A stretch of DNA of 64,000 bases from Ga0077536 sp035325705. Lineage in GTDB: Bacteria > Pseudomonadota > Gammaproteobacteria > Ga0077536. How positions within the stretch are numbered: position 1 is the first letter of the stretch; every line of letters begins with the position of its first letter. The notes under the pieces are model-generated. The model was not told the origin of the DNA and did not search any database. It was given only the letters and a program-made list of their open reading frames with translations. The stretch spans positions 62,001 through 126,000 of the forward strand of contig DAOKZI010000010.1 in assembly GCA_035325705.1 (NCBI GenBank). Direction: 5' to 3'. Of the stretch, positions 1 to 8,892 are shown in pieces. The translations under genes and the position numbers were made by a program.

Positions 1-2
1 TG

Positions 3-980
3 AGCGGCGGCCGCGAACATCTCACCGATCTGAGCAATGCCGCGCGCACGCTGCTGCTCGATCTCGCGACGCAAGACTGGGACGAAGAGCTGCTCGCGCT
101 GTGGACGATCCCGCGCGCGCTGCTGCCGCGTGTCGTCGGCTCGGCCGAGGCGCTGTTCACGACTCGGGCCTTCGGGCTCGACTGCCCGGTGACCGGCGTC
201 GCCGGCGATCAGCAGGCCGCGCTGTTCGGCCTGCAGTGTTTCGACGCCGGCGACGCCAAGTGCACTTACGGCACGGGCTGCTTCATTCTCGTCAATGCCG
301 GCGAGGCGCGCCCGACGCCCGGGCCGGGCCTGCTCGCGACGCCGGCGTGGCGCATCGATGGCCGCACGACCTATGCCCTCGAAGGCAGCGTCTTCATGGG
401 CGGCGCGACGGTGCAGTGGCTGCGCGATCAGCTCGGGCTGCTCGCGCGCGCGGCGGACGTCGAAGCGCTCGCCGCCTCGGTGCCGGACAGCGGCGGCGTC
501 GTACTCGTGCCGGCCTTCACGGGGCTCGGCGCGCCGCACTGGGATGCCGACGCGCGCGGGCTCTTGATCGGGCTCACGCGCGGCACGAGCAAGGCCCACA
601 TCGCGCGCGCCGCGCTGGAGGCGATCGCGCTGCAGGTCGCCGACGTGCTGGAGGCGATGCGACCCGGCTTCGCTACGCCGCTGAAGAGCCTCAAGGTCGA
701 CGGCGGCGCCGCGCAGAACGATCTGCTGATGCGCATCCAGGCGCGGTTGCTCGGCCTCACGCTCGAACGCCCGCCGCAGCTCGAGAACACGGCCCTCGGC
801 GCCGCCGGCCTCGCCGGTCTCGGCGCCGGCCTGTGGCCCGATCCCTCGAGCCTGCGCTCGCACTGGCGCGATGCGACGCGCATCGCGCCCGACGCGCTCG
901 CGCTCGACGCGACGGCCCTCGCCGCACGCTGGCGAGTCGCGGTGGCGCGCGCGAAGGGATGGGCCCGGGCGGTGGAATGA
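3..980 (+). CDS. glpK: Glycerol kinase, C-terminal part (5' end outside window)
   Basis: Phosphorylates glycerol to sn-glycerol 3-phosphate in the cytoplasm. The reading frame is open from base 3, and the visible part is about 325 residues of a roughly 500-residue family. Family motifs visible include LTDLSNAARTLL near the edge, GVAGDQQAALFG, a YGTGCF segment, FTGLGAPHWD and VDGGAAQNDLLM, all typical of the C-terminal FGGY sugar-kinase domain. The stop codon overlaps the next gene's start (ATGA), so glpK and glpD are translationally coupled and make up a glycerol catabolism operon. The N-terminal domain and the promoter lie outside the window. Confidence 0.95.
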   Translation, partial: SGGREHLTDLSNAARTLLLDLATQDWDEELLALWTIPRALLPRVVGSAEALFTTRAFGLDCPVTGVAGDQQAALFGLQCFDAGDAKCTYGTGCFILVNAGEARPTPGPGLLATPAWRIDGRTTYALEGSVFMGGATVQWLRDQLGLLARAADVEALAASVPDSGGVVLVPAFTGLGAPHWDADARGLLIGLTRGTSKAHIARAALEAIALQVADVLEAMRPGFATPLKSLKVDGGAAQNDLLMRIQARLLGLTLERPPQLENTALGAAGLAGLGAGLWPDPSSLRSHWRDATRIAPDALALDATALAARWRVAVARAKGWARAVE

Positions 981-2449
981 CGCGCGAGGAGCGGCTGCAG
1001 CGCCTGGCGCAGGGCGTCGACGTGCTGGTCATCGGCGGCGGCGCGACGGGCGCCGGGATCGCCTGGGATGCCGCGACGCGCGGCCTCACGGTCGCCGTGC
1101 TCGAGGCGCGCGACTTCGGCGCCGGCACTTCGAGCCGCAGCACGAAGCTCATCCACGGCGGCGTGCGCTATCTCGCGCAGGGCAGGCTCGGCCTCGTGCG
1201 CGAAGCGCTCGCCGAGCGTGAGCTGCTGGCCCGCCAGGCGCCGGCGCTGGTCAAGCCGCTGGCCTTCGCGGTGCCGGTGATGAGCTGGACCGAAGCGCTC
1301 AAGTTCCGCAGCGGCCTGGCGGCCTACGATTTCCTCGCCGGCCACGATCGCTTTCCGCCTTCGGTCTGGTGCTCGGCGGCCGGGCTCGCGCGCGCCGTGC
1401 CGGGACTGCGGCGCGGCGCCTTCCGCGGCGGCGTGCGCTACTACGACGGCCAGTTCGACGACACGGCGCTGCTGTTCGCGGTGCTGCGCGCGGCCAGCGC
1501 GCAGGGCGCGCTCTGTCTGAACTACGCGCCGCTCACGCGGCTGCTCTTGCGCGGCGGGCGCGTCGGCGGCGGTGTCTGCCGCGATGAGGAAACCGGGCGC
1601 GAGCACGAAGTGCCGGCGCGCTGCGTCGTCAACGCGACCGGCGCGAACGCCGCCGCGGTGCTGGCCATGGATCCGCGGGCGCGCGCCGCGCCGCTGCAGC
1701 TCAGCCGCGGCAGCCATCTCGTCGTGCCGGCGCGCTTCCTCGGCGGCGACACCGCGGTCCTGATGCCGCGCGTCGGCGACGGCCGCGTGATGTTCGCGAT
1801 CCCCTGGCAGGCTCACACGCTGCTCGGCACTACCGATCTCGCGACCGCCGTCTTCGAAGCCGAGCCGATGCCCGGCGCGGCGGAAATCGACGCGATACTC
1901 GCCACCGCCGCGCGCTATCTCGATCCGGCGCCGATGCGCGCCGACGTCACCGCGATGTTCTGCGGCCTGCGGCCGCTCGCCGGCACGGGCGAGGTGGCGA
2001 CGGCACGCGTGTCGCGCGAGCACGCGCTCGTGCGCAGCGACAGCGGCCTCGTGACGATCACGGGCGGCAAGTGGACGAGCTTCCGGCGCATGGCGGAGGA
2101 GACCGTCGATCACGTCCTCACCGGCAGCGGCCTTGCCGCCGGCCCGTCGCGCACCGCGCAGCAGACGCTGCGTCCGGCCGTCGCGCCGGACACCGATACG
2201 CCCTTGCCCGGCCTCGCCTTCGGCGAAGAAGCCTGTCGCCGCGCGGTGCGCATCGATTACGCCCGGCGCACCGAGGACATCCTCGCGCGCCGCTGCCGCG
2301 CGCTGTTCACCGACGTCGCTGCCGCTCTCGCCGCGGCGCCGCGCGTCGCGGCCATCCTCGGCGAGGAGCTCGGCCGCGACGCCGCCGCCGTGGCCGCCGA
2401 TCTCGCCGCCTTCACGGCCCTCGCCGCACGCTATAGTCTGCGCGGCTGA
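977..2449 (+). CDS. glpD: Glycerol-3-phosphate dehydrogenase, FAD-dependent
   Basis: Oxidises sn-glycerol 3-phosphate to dihydroxyacetone phosphate at the inner membrane and passes electrons to quinone. The protein is 490 residues, close to E. coli GlpD (501). An FAD-binding Rossmann motif VIGGGATGAG lies at about residues 17-26. The FAD-dependent oxidoreductase signature TSSRSTKLIHGGVRYL follows at about 52-67, and TITGGKWTSFRRMAEE lies near residue 360. The ATG at 977 overlaps the glpK stop by 4 bases, which fixes the start. The product of GlpK is the substrate of this enzyme. Confidence 0.96.
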   Translation: MTREERLQRLAQGVDVLVIGGGATGAGIAWDAATRGLTVAVLEARDFGAGTSSRSTKLIHGGVRYLAQGRLGLVREALAERELLARQAPALVKPLAFAVPVMSWTEALKFRSGLAAYDFLAGHDRFPPSVWCSAAGLARAVPGLRRGAFRGGVRYYDGQFDDTALLFAVLRAASAQGALCLNYAPLTRLLLRGGRVGGGVCRDEETGREHEVPARCVVNATGANAAAVLAMDPRARAAPLQLSRGSHLVVPARFLGGDTAVLMPRVGDGRVMFAIPWQAHTLLGTTDLATAVFEAEPMPGAAEIDAILATAARYLDPAPMRADVTAMFCGLRPLAGTGEVATARVSREHALVRSDSGLVTITGGKWTSFRRMAEETVDHVLTGSGLAAGPSRTAQQTLRPAVAPDTDTPLPGLAFGEEACRRAVRIDYARRTEDILARRCRALFTDVAAALAAAPRVAAILGEELGRDAAAVAADLAAFTALAARYSLRG

Positions 2450-2478
2450 TACGCTTCCCATTCCCTCGAGTACGCTGC

Positions 2479-3192
2479 ATGGCCCGCCGATCGTCGACCA
2501 CGCCCACGGGCTTCCGCGGCTTCACGCCGCGCACGCTGAAGTTCCTGCACGAGCTGTCCCGAAACAATAATCGCGACTGGTTTCAAGCCCACAAGACGCG
2601 CTACGAGCGCGACGTGCTCGAGCCCGCGCTCGATTTCGTCCAGGCCCTGGAGCGACCGCTGTCGCGGCTCTCGCCGCGGCTGCTCTGCGTGCCCAAGCGC
2701 ATGGGCGGCTCGCTGCTGCGGATTTATCGCGACACGCGCTTCGCCCACGACAAGCGACCGTACAAGACGAACATCGGCATGCACTTCCGGCACGATGCGT
2801 TTCGCGACATCCACGGCCCCGGCTGCTACTTCCACATCGGCCTCGACGAATGCTACCTGGGCTGCGGTATCTGGCGTCCGGATCCGCAGACGGCAACGAA
2901 GATCCGCCAACACATCCTCGATCGACCGCGCGCCTGGCAAGCCGTCAAGCGCATCACCGCCGGCGACTCGCCTTTCGAGTTCGACGGTATCGTGATGAAA
3001 CGCGTGCCGCGCGGCTTCCCGGCCGATCACCGCGACGTCGAAGATCTGAAGCGCAAGGATTTCCTCGTCGTGCGCAACTTCGACGAAGGCCTCTTGTACT
3101 CGCCCGATATCGTCGACTTCACCGCCGAACACTTCGCGCAGTCCGCCCCGCTGATGCGCTTCCTCTGCGCGAGCCTCGGCGCGAAGTTCTGA
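2479..3192 (+). CDS. DUF2461 domain-containing protein
   Basis: A 237-residue cytoplasmic protein matching the DUF2461 (TIGR02453) family across its whole length. Recognisable family features are the opening FRGFTPRTLKFLHEL, the NNNRDWF segment, and the central RIYRDTRFAHDKRPYKTN and HIGLDECYLGCGIW segments. The biochemical role of the family is not established. It begins 29 bases after glpD on the same strand and could be cotranscribed, although no functional link to glycerol use is known. No signal peptide or membrane segment is visible. Confidence 0.85.
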   Translation: MARRSSTTPTGFRGFTPRTLKFLHELSRNNNRDWFQAHKTRYERDVLEPALDFVQALERPLSRLSPRLLCVPKRMGGSLLRIYRDTRFAHDKRPYKTNIGMHFRHDAFRDIHGPGCYFHIGLDECYLGCGIWRPDPQTATKIRQHILDRPRAWQAVKRITAGDSPFEFDGIVMKRVPRGFPADHRDVEDLKRKDFLVVRNFDEGLLYSPDIVDFTAEHFAQSAPLMRFLCASLGAKF

Positions 3193-3242
3193 AGCGTAGG
3201 TCTCTTCGCACCGGGAGGCGGTGACACCTGAAAGGTTTTTTT

Positions 3243-3349
3243 GCCACAGAGAACACCAAGAACATGGAGAAGAGAGATTGATGGTCTAGCGCCTCCGTGA
3301 CTTCGAAACAATCCTTTTTCCTCTTCGTGTTCTTTGTGTTCTCCGTGGC
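3243..3349. repeat. CCACAGAGAACACC-type inverted-repeat element
   Basis: A copy of the repeat starting GCCACAGAGAACACC (3243-3264) faces an inverted copy ending TGTTCTCCGTGGC (3321-3349), enclosing about 55 unrelated bases. This is the layout of a small non-autonomous palindromic element. Similar ends recur at 3504-3530, 3604-3631 and 52899-53033. The 3193-3662 gap otherwise holds no credible gene. Confidence 0.7.
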
Positions 3350-3414
3350 GCGCGCAGCGCAATCAGTTCCGTCTTCCGAGGAAGAGAGGGATTGGGCCTG
3401 CGCCTCCGTGGAGT

Positions 3415-3488
3415 CGTAGGTTGGGCTGACGAAGGAAGCCCAACATCGGGCGCCGAATGTTGGGCTTCCTTCGTCAGCCCAACCTACG
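3415..3488. repeat. Perfect 30-bp inverted repeat (GTTGGGCTGACG family)
   Basis: Two perfectly complementary 30-base arms (3415-3444 and 3459-3488) flank a 14-base loop. Each arm contains a 25-base unit beginning GTTGGGCTGACG that is itself a hairpin (GTTGGGCT / AGCCCAAC). A single unit recurs at 56620-56644. The array would form a strong cruciform or RNA hairpin downstream of the DUF2461 gene and may act as a terminator. Confidence 0.75.
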
Positions 3489-3503
3489 TTCTTGAATTGT
3501 ACC

Positions 3504-3631
3504 CTCCGTGTTCTTTGTGTTCTCCGTGGCAGCGCGAAGCGCGAATTCAGCAACTTTTCCAGCAGGGATAGAAACAGACGAGGGCACGGCCCATTCTCAT
3601 CTTCCTCTGTGTTCTCGGTGTTCTCTGTGGC
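3504..3631. repeat. Two same-direction CCACAGAGAACACC-type ends
   Basis: Two copies of the repeat lie in the same direction, at 3504-3530 (ending GTTCTCCGTGGC) and 3604-3631 (ending GTTCTCTGTGGC), separated by about 70 bases. With the 3243-3349 pair this makes four copies in 390 bases, interrupted by the GTTGGGCTGACG palindrome. No coding sequence is supported here. Confidence 0.65.
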
Positions 3632-3662
3632 AAACACAACCTGTCAGCTACTACCGGAACGC

Positions 3663-4682
3663 CTATTCCCACTCCACCTCACGGAAGGCCTTGCTCGCGT
3701 TGCGGGCGTGGGGCTCGGTGAGCAGCCAGCCGGCGGGGGGATGCGCGTGCGCGGCGGCGGCGACGTCTTCGAGGAAGCGGCCGTCGCGCACGGCGGCGCG
3801 GGCATCGGCGAGCAGCGCGGACAAGTAGCCGCGTTCGGGGGCCAGGGCCGCGGGCCAGGGTGCGGACACGGGACCGTGGCCCGGCACGACGCGATCGATC
3901 GGGCGTGCCGGCGGCGCGTCGATCCACGCGAGCCAGCCGCGCAGGCTGCCGTCGAGCACGGGCAGCCGCTCCATGAACACGAGATCGCCGCTCCACAGCG
4001 TGCGCGTCTGCGCGTCGTAGACCGTCAGATCCGCGTTCGTGTGCGCTTCGGCGACGGCCTCGAGCACGAGCTTGCGGCCGCCCAGATCGAGCTCCCGGGT
4101 GCCTTCGACTTGCAGCGTCGGCAGCACGACCTCGCTGGCCGGACCGCCGAGCTCGGCGGCGAAGCGCTCGGCGAAGAAATCGCGGCTCGCGTCCAGCGCG
4201 GCGGCGAGCTTCGTGTGGCCGACGAACTGCGGCTTGTCCGCGACGAAAGCGGCGTTGCCGAGCACGTGATCGAAATGCGCGTGCGTGTCGATGACGTAGC
4301 AGACGGGCAGCGAGGTCGTCGCGGCGATGGCCTCGCGCAGCGCGGCGCCGGTTGCACGGCTGCCGCCGGTGTCGATCACGGCAACGCAGCGCTCGCCGAC
4401 CACGAAGCCGATGTTCGCGATGTCGCCGCGCGCGGGATCCTCGACGCCGGCGTGAGCGCCGTGATGCACGTACACGCCGGGCGCGACTTCGACGACGGCG
4501 AGCGGCGCCGCCCGGCCCGCCGGCACGGCGCACGAGAGGACGAGGAGTGAGAGCAGGCAGCGGCCGAGCGCGGCGGCCGCCAGGCGGCCGGCGCGCGAAC
4601 GATCAGGCTTCGCGGGCGAGCGCCAGCGTGTCCGGCTGGCGCGCGATGTCGAGATTGCGATAGAGGCTCGCGAGGATTTCAC
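3663..4682 (-). CDS. MBL-fold metallo-hydrolase, quinoprotein relay system type
   Basis: A metallo-beta-lactamase-fold zinc hydrolase predicted to be exported. The Zn-binding motif THAHFDH gives His134, His136, Asp138 and His139, followed by His156 (VGHTK), a later EAHTNAD and SGDLVF, and a PGHGPV loop near the end. The stretch HHGAHAGVEDPARGDIANIG resembles the 'quinoprotein relay system zinc metallohydrolase 2' family, which occurs with PQQ-dependent dehydrogenase clusters; its reaction is unknown. The only non-CTG start before the hydrophobic leader (about residues 38-58) is GTG at 4682, which overlaps the upstream HD gene by 80 bases. A CTG near 4586 is an alternative, so the start is uncertain. 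Overlap with the HD-domain gene suggests one transcript. Confidence 0.7.
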   Translation of the reverse strand: MKSSRASIAISTSRASRTRWRSPAKPDRSRAGRLAAAALGRCLLSLLVLSCAVPAGRAAPLAVVEVAPGVYVHHGAHAGVEDPARGDIANIGFVVGERCVAVIDTGGSRATGAALREAIAATTSLPVCYVIDTHAHFDHVLGNAAFVADKPQFVGHTKLAAALDASRDFFAERFAAELGGPASEVVLPTLQVEGTRELDLGGRKLVLEAVAEAHTNADLTVYDAQTRTLWSGDLVFMERLPVLDGSLRGWLAWIDAPPARPIDRVVPGHGPVSAPWPAALAPERGYLSALLADARAAVRDGRFLEDVAAAAHAHPPAGWLLTEPHARNASKAFREVEWE

Positions 4683-5457
4683 GCCCGTCCTTCGTCTGCT
4701 TCAGGTAGCGCTCCGCGTCGACGATGAATGGTGCCACATTCTTCTCGAAGAAAGCGGGATACGCATTCAGGAGATCGCCCGGCTTGCGATAGCCGGTCGT
4801 GCGGTTGAAGCCGATTTCCTCGAACTCGAAGAACACCGCCGCGAGCTTGTGTAGATAGCGCGGATCGGAGAGCTGGCCGATCAGATCGGCGCCGCGCACG
4901 AGGCCGGGATAGTCGGCGGTCTGCTGGTACCACGCATCGTCCGGGACCGGGAAGCGCGTGCGCTCGATGCAGGACTGCACCATCGCCGTGTCGATCAAGG
5001 GCTGCGTGGTCGCGAACTGCTCGCTGACGTAGCGCTTGCCGCGATCGACGTGCAGCGGCATCAGCGCCGCGTCGCTCGATCCCGCCGCGAGTCGCACGGA
5101 CTGGTTGCCGACGCCCGTCGCAAGCCGCTCGCCGCCGTCGCTGGCGCAGATGCCGCGCACGTAGCCGATGTCATGGCAGAGCAGCGCGGTGGTCACGTTC
5201 AGCCAGTCGTCGCGCGAGACGTCGGCCTCGACGATCTGGCGGCCGAGCAGGATCTGCATGCCGACCACCGTCACGTACACGGAGTGCTCGACGTTGTGAT
5301 AGAGCGCATCGGAAGTCGCGATGCTGCCCAGCGCGCGCTGGGCGATGTGGGCCGCTGCCGCGAGGTGCCCCGAGTCGGCGCCGCCGAACATCACGGCGTA
5401 GTTCGAACCCAGCCGGTTCGCGAGCTCTGCCGCCAGCAATTCGGTGATGTTCAGCAT
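4603..5457 (-). CDS. HD-domain metal-dependent phosphohydrolase
   Basis: A 284-residue soluble protein with the metal ligands of the HD superfamily in order: His54 and His58 in YHNVEHS, His95-Asp96 in LLCHDIGY and Asp191 in VRGADLIGQLSD. The HNxxH plus HD pattern resembles the cyclic-nucleotide phosphodiesterase branch, so a nucleotide or cyclic-nucleotide phosphoesterase is the best guess; the substrate cannot be read from the sequence. It precedes and overlaps the metallo-hydrolase gene, implying cotranscription. The ATG at 5457 begins directly with the family-like MLNITELLAAELANRLG. Confidence 0.75.
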   Translation of the reverse strand: MLNITELLAAELANRLGSNYAVMFGGADSGHLAAAAHIAQRALGSIATSDALYHNVEHSVYVTVVGMQILLGRQIVEADVSRDDWLNVTTALLCHDIGYVRGICASDGGERLATGVGNQSVRLAAGSSDAALMPLHVDRGKRYVSEQFATTQPLIDTAMVQSCIERTRFPVPDDAWYQQTADYPGLVRGADLIGQLSDPRYLHKLAAVFFEFEEIGFNRTTGYRKPGDLLNAYPAFFEKNVAPFIVDAERYLKQTKDGREILASLYRNLDIARQPDTLALAREA

Positions 5458-5693
5458 GCACAGTGCCCCGCGCTCTCTTGCCGTTCCTTGCCCGAGAACC
5501 GATTGGACGGTTCCATTGCGCCATTTTTATCGGCTAGCCCGGGTCCGAGTATAGGTAGCGGGTCCGCTCGTCGCTCTCCGCGCGCGTCTGAATTGTGAAC
5601 GATTACTGAGCACGGCCCGGCCGCGGGCCGGCTTCCGCGCCCCTGGGGCTGCGCTACAGTAGGCGCCCGTCCCAGCCGCAGGAGGATCAGCCG

Positions 5694-6416
<723 letters not shown>

Positions 6417-6428
6417 GCCCATGCCGAC

Positions 6429-6481
6429 GCGGCGCCCGCGGGCGCCGCGTGCCGGACGGGCGCTCGGCCGCAGGGCCGAGC
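6429..6481. terminator. Two GC-rich hairpins between convergent genes
   Basis: A perfect 20-base palindrome at 6429-6448 (GCGGCGCCCG and its complement) is followed by a second hairpin at 6462-6481 (GCTCGGCC, loop GCAG, GGCCGAGC). They lie between the dienelactone hydrolase stop and the stop of the convergent cytochrome gene, so a bidirectional terminator is likely. There is no T-tract. Confidence 0.5.
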
Positions 6482-6485
6482 GGGA

Positions 6486-6839
6486 TCAATTCTTCAGCGT
6501 GGACAGCGGGCCGCTCTGCTGGGAGAAGTACTCGCCGAGCTTGACGATGTCGTCTTCGGTCAACTGCAGCGCCTGCACCTGGGCGCCCATGATCGGGTTG
6601 TTGCGGCGGCCGTCGCGGTAGTGCCGCAGTGCGGCGGAGAGGTAGTCGGCCTTCTGGCCGGCGAGGATCGGGTACTCGGGCGCCAGCGGCTTGTCGCCTT
6701 TCTCGCCGTGACAGGCGCCGCAGGCGGCGAGCTTCTGTTCGAAATTGCCGCCGCTGGCGGCGTCCTCGGTCGCGGTGGCCGTGCCGGCCGCGACGGTCAG
6801 CACGAAAGCGAGGAGGGCGGCGTGTCTCATCTTCTTCAT
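6486..6839 (-). CDS. Monohaem c-type cytochrome (periplasmic)
   Basis: A 117-residue class I cytochrome c with a cleavable leader (about residues 1-23, ending ATA). The haem is attached at CGACH (Cys40, Cys43, His44), with Met84 in NPIM as the likely distal ligand. The PILAGQKADYLSAALRHYRDG segment is typical of cytochrome c553/c4 half-domains. It is presumably a periplasmic electron carrier. It lies 77 bases after a second, similar cytochrome gene on the same strand. The start is the ATG at 6839 (MKKMRHAALL), immediately before the signal peptide. Confidence 0.88.
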   Translation of the reverse strand: MKKMRHAALLAFVLTVAAGTATATEDAASGGNFEQKLAACGACHGEKGDKPLAPEYPILAGQKADYLSAALRHYRDGRRNNPIMGAQVQALQLTEDDIVKLGEYFSQQSGPLSTLKN

Positions 6840-6916
6840 GGATCGAATTCTCCGGATGCGCGCGAGGCTCGTCGGCACGAGCCCGGTCGTTGCTCTATCT
6901 CGGCGAGGCGCGGGCC

Positions 6917-7240
6917 TTACTTGCCCTGGCTGGCGAAGAACGCGGCGATGTTGGCAATGTCCTGATCGCTGAGATTGGCCGCATTGGCGTTCATCGTGGC
7001 GTGCTTGCGGCCGCCGTCGCGGTAGGCCTTGAGCGCCGCCTCGACATAGGCTGCGCTTTGACCGCCGACTTTCGGCACGTGGTAGGTCGGGTATACGTTG
7101 AAATAGGTCTCCACCGCATGACAGCCGAGGCAGGTCTCGGCGGCCTTGCGACCCGCCGCCGCGTCTCCCTCGGCGAGCGCAGCCATCGACATCGCAGCCA
7201 GCCCGCTGGCCACAAGCCCAGTCAGAATTCGCTTGGTCAT
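6917..7240 (-). CDS. Monohaem c-type cytochrome (periplasmic)
   Basis: A 107-residue exported cytochrome c with a signal peptide ending ALA at about residue 23. The haem motif is CLGCH (Cys37, Cys40, His41), and Met83 in KHATM is the probable distal ligand. It is paralogous to the following cytochrome: both share GGQSAAYVEAALKAYRDG-type segments, so the pair looks like a dihaem cytochrome c4 split into two polypeptides. An AGGAG ribosome-binding site precedes the ATG. The redox partner is unknown; the PQQ-relay-type metallo-hydrolase nearby makes a quinoprotein dehydrogenase one possibility. Confidence 0.88.
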   Translation of the reverse strand: MTKRILTGLVASGLAAMSMAALAEGDAAAGRKAAETCLGCHAVETYFNVYPTYHVPKVGGQSAAYVEAALKAYRDGGRKHATMNANAANLSDQDIANIAAFFASQGK

Positions 7241-7597
7241 TCAACACTCCTCACCGAGCAGCGGACTGGTGAGCCAATCTCGTGTCGGCATTGCACATTC
7301 GCGGGGACGCGCCATCCGCCTCGCTCCCCTGATGCAGGCGATATGACGCGAAGCGCGCATACTACAAAACGCTCCGTGGTGAGGGAAGCAATCGGGATCT
7401 GCGCCACGCACGACAGACACGCCGCGGCGCGCCGGCGCAAGCTTTGCGCATGCGCTCGGCGCGTGGCAGGGCAGCCGGTCGGGCGTTGCGCATCGATCTG
7501 AAAATGATTAAGGTGCGCCATCCGAAAACGTGAGAAAAATTTCAGGTTTAGCGGATAATCGCTCGCTGCTCAAGGTGAATCGACCGGAGGTAGGAAC
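7241..7597. other. Intergenic region with divergent start sites
   Basis: 357 bases between the divergent cytochrome and DksA-like genes. The part nearest the DksA gene (about 7500-7560) is unusually AT-rich for this genome and has a -10-like GATAAT at 7554-7559, with no good -35. The rest shows no reading frame with family resemblance and no repeat that I can recognise. Confidence 0.5.
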
Positions 7598-8572
7598 GTG
7601 GCCAAAGCCAACACCAAGGCATCTGCGAAGTCGCGTGCCAAGCGGCCGGTGCCGAGCAAAGCGAAGCCCGCGGCAGGCAAGGCCGCGGCGAGCACGACGA
7701 AAAAGAAAGCCGTGGCCGTGAAAGCTCCCGTCAAAGCCGTCAGCAAGAAGCCCGCGCCGGCCAAGGTGAGCAAGCCGGCCGAAAAGAAGGTCGTCGCGAA
7801 AGCGCGACCCGCGGCAGCGAAGAAGCCCGCCCCGGCCCCGGCCAAGCCGGCCAAGAAATCGAGCCCCGCACCCAAGATCGCCCCCCCGGCATCGAAGCCG
7901 GCCGCCCGACCCGCCGCCGTGAAATCGGCGGCGAGCGCGGCGCCGGTCCCGAAACCCGCGGCCGCGTCGAAACCGGCGCCGGCCGCGCCGAAGAACGCGA
8001 TGAAGACGGCGCCTCCGCTGGTGGCGGAAGTCGTGCCCCTCACGAAAACGAAGAGCAAGGCGGAGCCCGCGCGCAAACCGGCTGCACCCGCACAGCCAGC
8101 CCCCAAGCCCGCCGCGCCAGAAAAGGTAGTACCCCGGAAGGTGATTAATCTAGACGAAATCAAGCTCCCGCCCGGCTATCGACCGAGCCCGAACGAGGAG
8201 TACATGAATCCGATGCATCTCGCCTATTTCAAGCAGAAGCTCGAACACTGGCGAGAGGAGCTGATCGCGGAATCGCAGGAAACACTCGAGCATCTGCGCA
8301 CGGAAACGCGCGACGTCGGCGACGAAGCCGAGCGCGCGAGCCGCGAGAGCGACAACATCCTCGAGCTGCGCACGCGCGATCGCTATCGCAAGCTGCTGCG
8401 CAAGATCGAGGAGGCGATCAAGCGCATCGAGGACGGCAGCTACGGCTACTGCGAGGAGACGGGCGAGGAGATCGGCCTCGGACGCCTCGAAGCGCGCCCG
8501 ATCGCGACCTTGACGGTGGACGCGCAGGAACGTCGCGAGATGTTCCAGAAGCAGTTCCGCGACGACCACTGA
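7598..8572 (+). CDS. DksA/TraR-family protein with long Lys/Ala/Pro-rich N-terminal tail
   Basis: A 324-residue protein. From about residue 181 it is a DksA: coiled coil with the tip GDEAERASRES, then RDRYRKLLRKIEEAIKRIED and a globular end. DksA binds the RNA polymerase secondary channel and, with ppGpp, resets transcription of stable-RNA and amino-acid genes. E. coli DksA is 151 residues; the additional ~180 residues here are almost entirely Lys, Ala and Pro, like histone H1 or AlgP tails. The zinc finger is degenerate: of the four canonical Cys only Cys285 remains (YGYCEETGEEIG; the second pair is Thr and Ala in ATLTVDAQ), as in zinc-independent DksA variants. The start is GTG at 7598, preceded by CCGGAGG. 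Confidence 0.88.
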   Translation: MAKANTKASAKSRAKRPVPSKAKPAAGKAAASTTKKKAVAVKAPVKAVSKKPAPAKVSKPAEKKVVAKARPAAAKKPAPAPAKPAKKSSPAPKIAPPASKPAARPAAVKSAASAAPVPKPAAASKPAPAAPKNAMKTAPPLVAEVVPLTKTKSKAEPARKPAAPAQPAPKPAAPEKVVPRKVINLDEIKLPPGYRPSPNEEYMNPMHLAYFKQKLEHWREELIAESQETLEHLRTETRDVGDEAERASRESDNILELRTRDRYRKLLRKIEEAIKRIEDGSYGYCEETGEEIGLGRLEARPIATLTVDAQERREMFQKQFRDDH

Positions 8573-8892
8573 ACGAAACGCCGGGCGAGTCCCTCCGGGC
8601 TCGTTCGACGTCGGCGAATCCGGTGCGAGCCGGAGTTCGCTCGCACGAAGGGGCGGTGCGCGGCCGCCCGGGGGAGACCGCGCCGGCCGACAGGCCGATC
8701 GCGCCGCGTTGACCGGGAATGTCTACGCCGTCCGTGGGGCGCCACGGTCGAGTGCCGCTGCAGGCCCGGACGGCGACGAATAAAGAGATTGCGTGAGTCA
8801 GGCAGGTATCATGGAAGTAGGGCGTTCGCGCATGCGCCACATCCAGAGGTCGGCAACTTCCACGCGACCGCAGGCAGTTTCCGGAGCCCGGG
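8573..8892. other. Intergenic region, no gene recognised
   Basis: 320 bases between the DksA-like gene and the receiver-LuxR gene. No coding frame with family resemblance, no repeat of the families seen elsewhere and no convincing promoter were found. A TATCAT at 8807-8812 lacks a correctly spaced -35. Confidence 0.4.

Noticed and set aside
428..2461. 677-codon minus-strand frame over glpK/glpD
   Set aside because: Shadow frame: glpK and glpD have unmistakable motifs on the plus strand.
8789..8812. TTGCGT and TATCAT as promoter of the receiver-LuxR gene
   Set aside because: The spacer is 12 bases, too short for a sigma-70 promoter.
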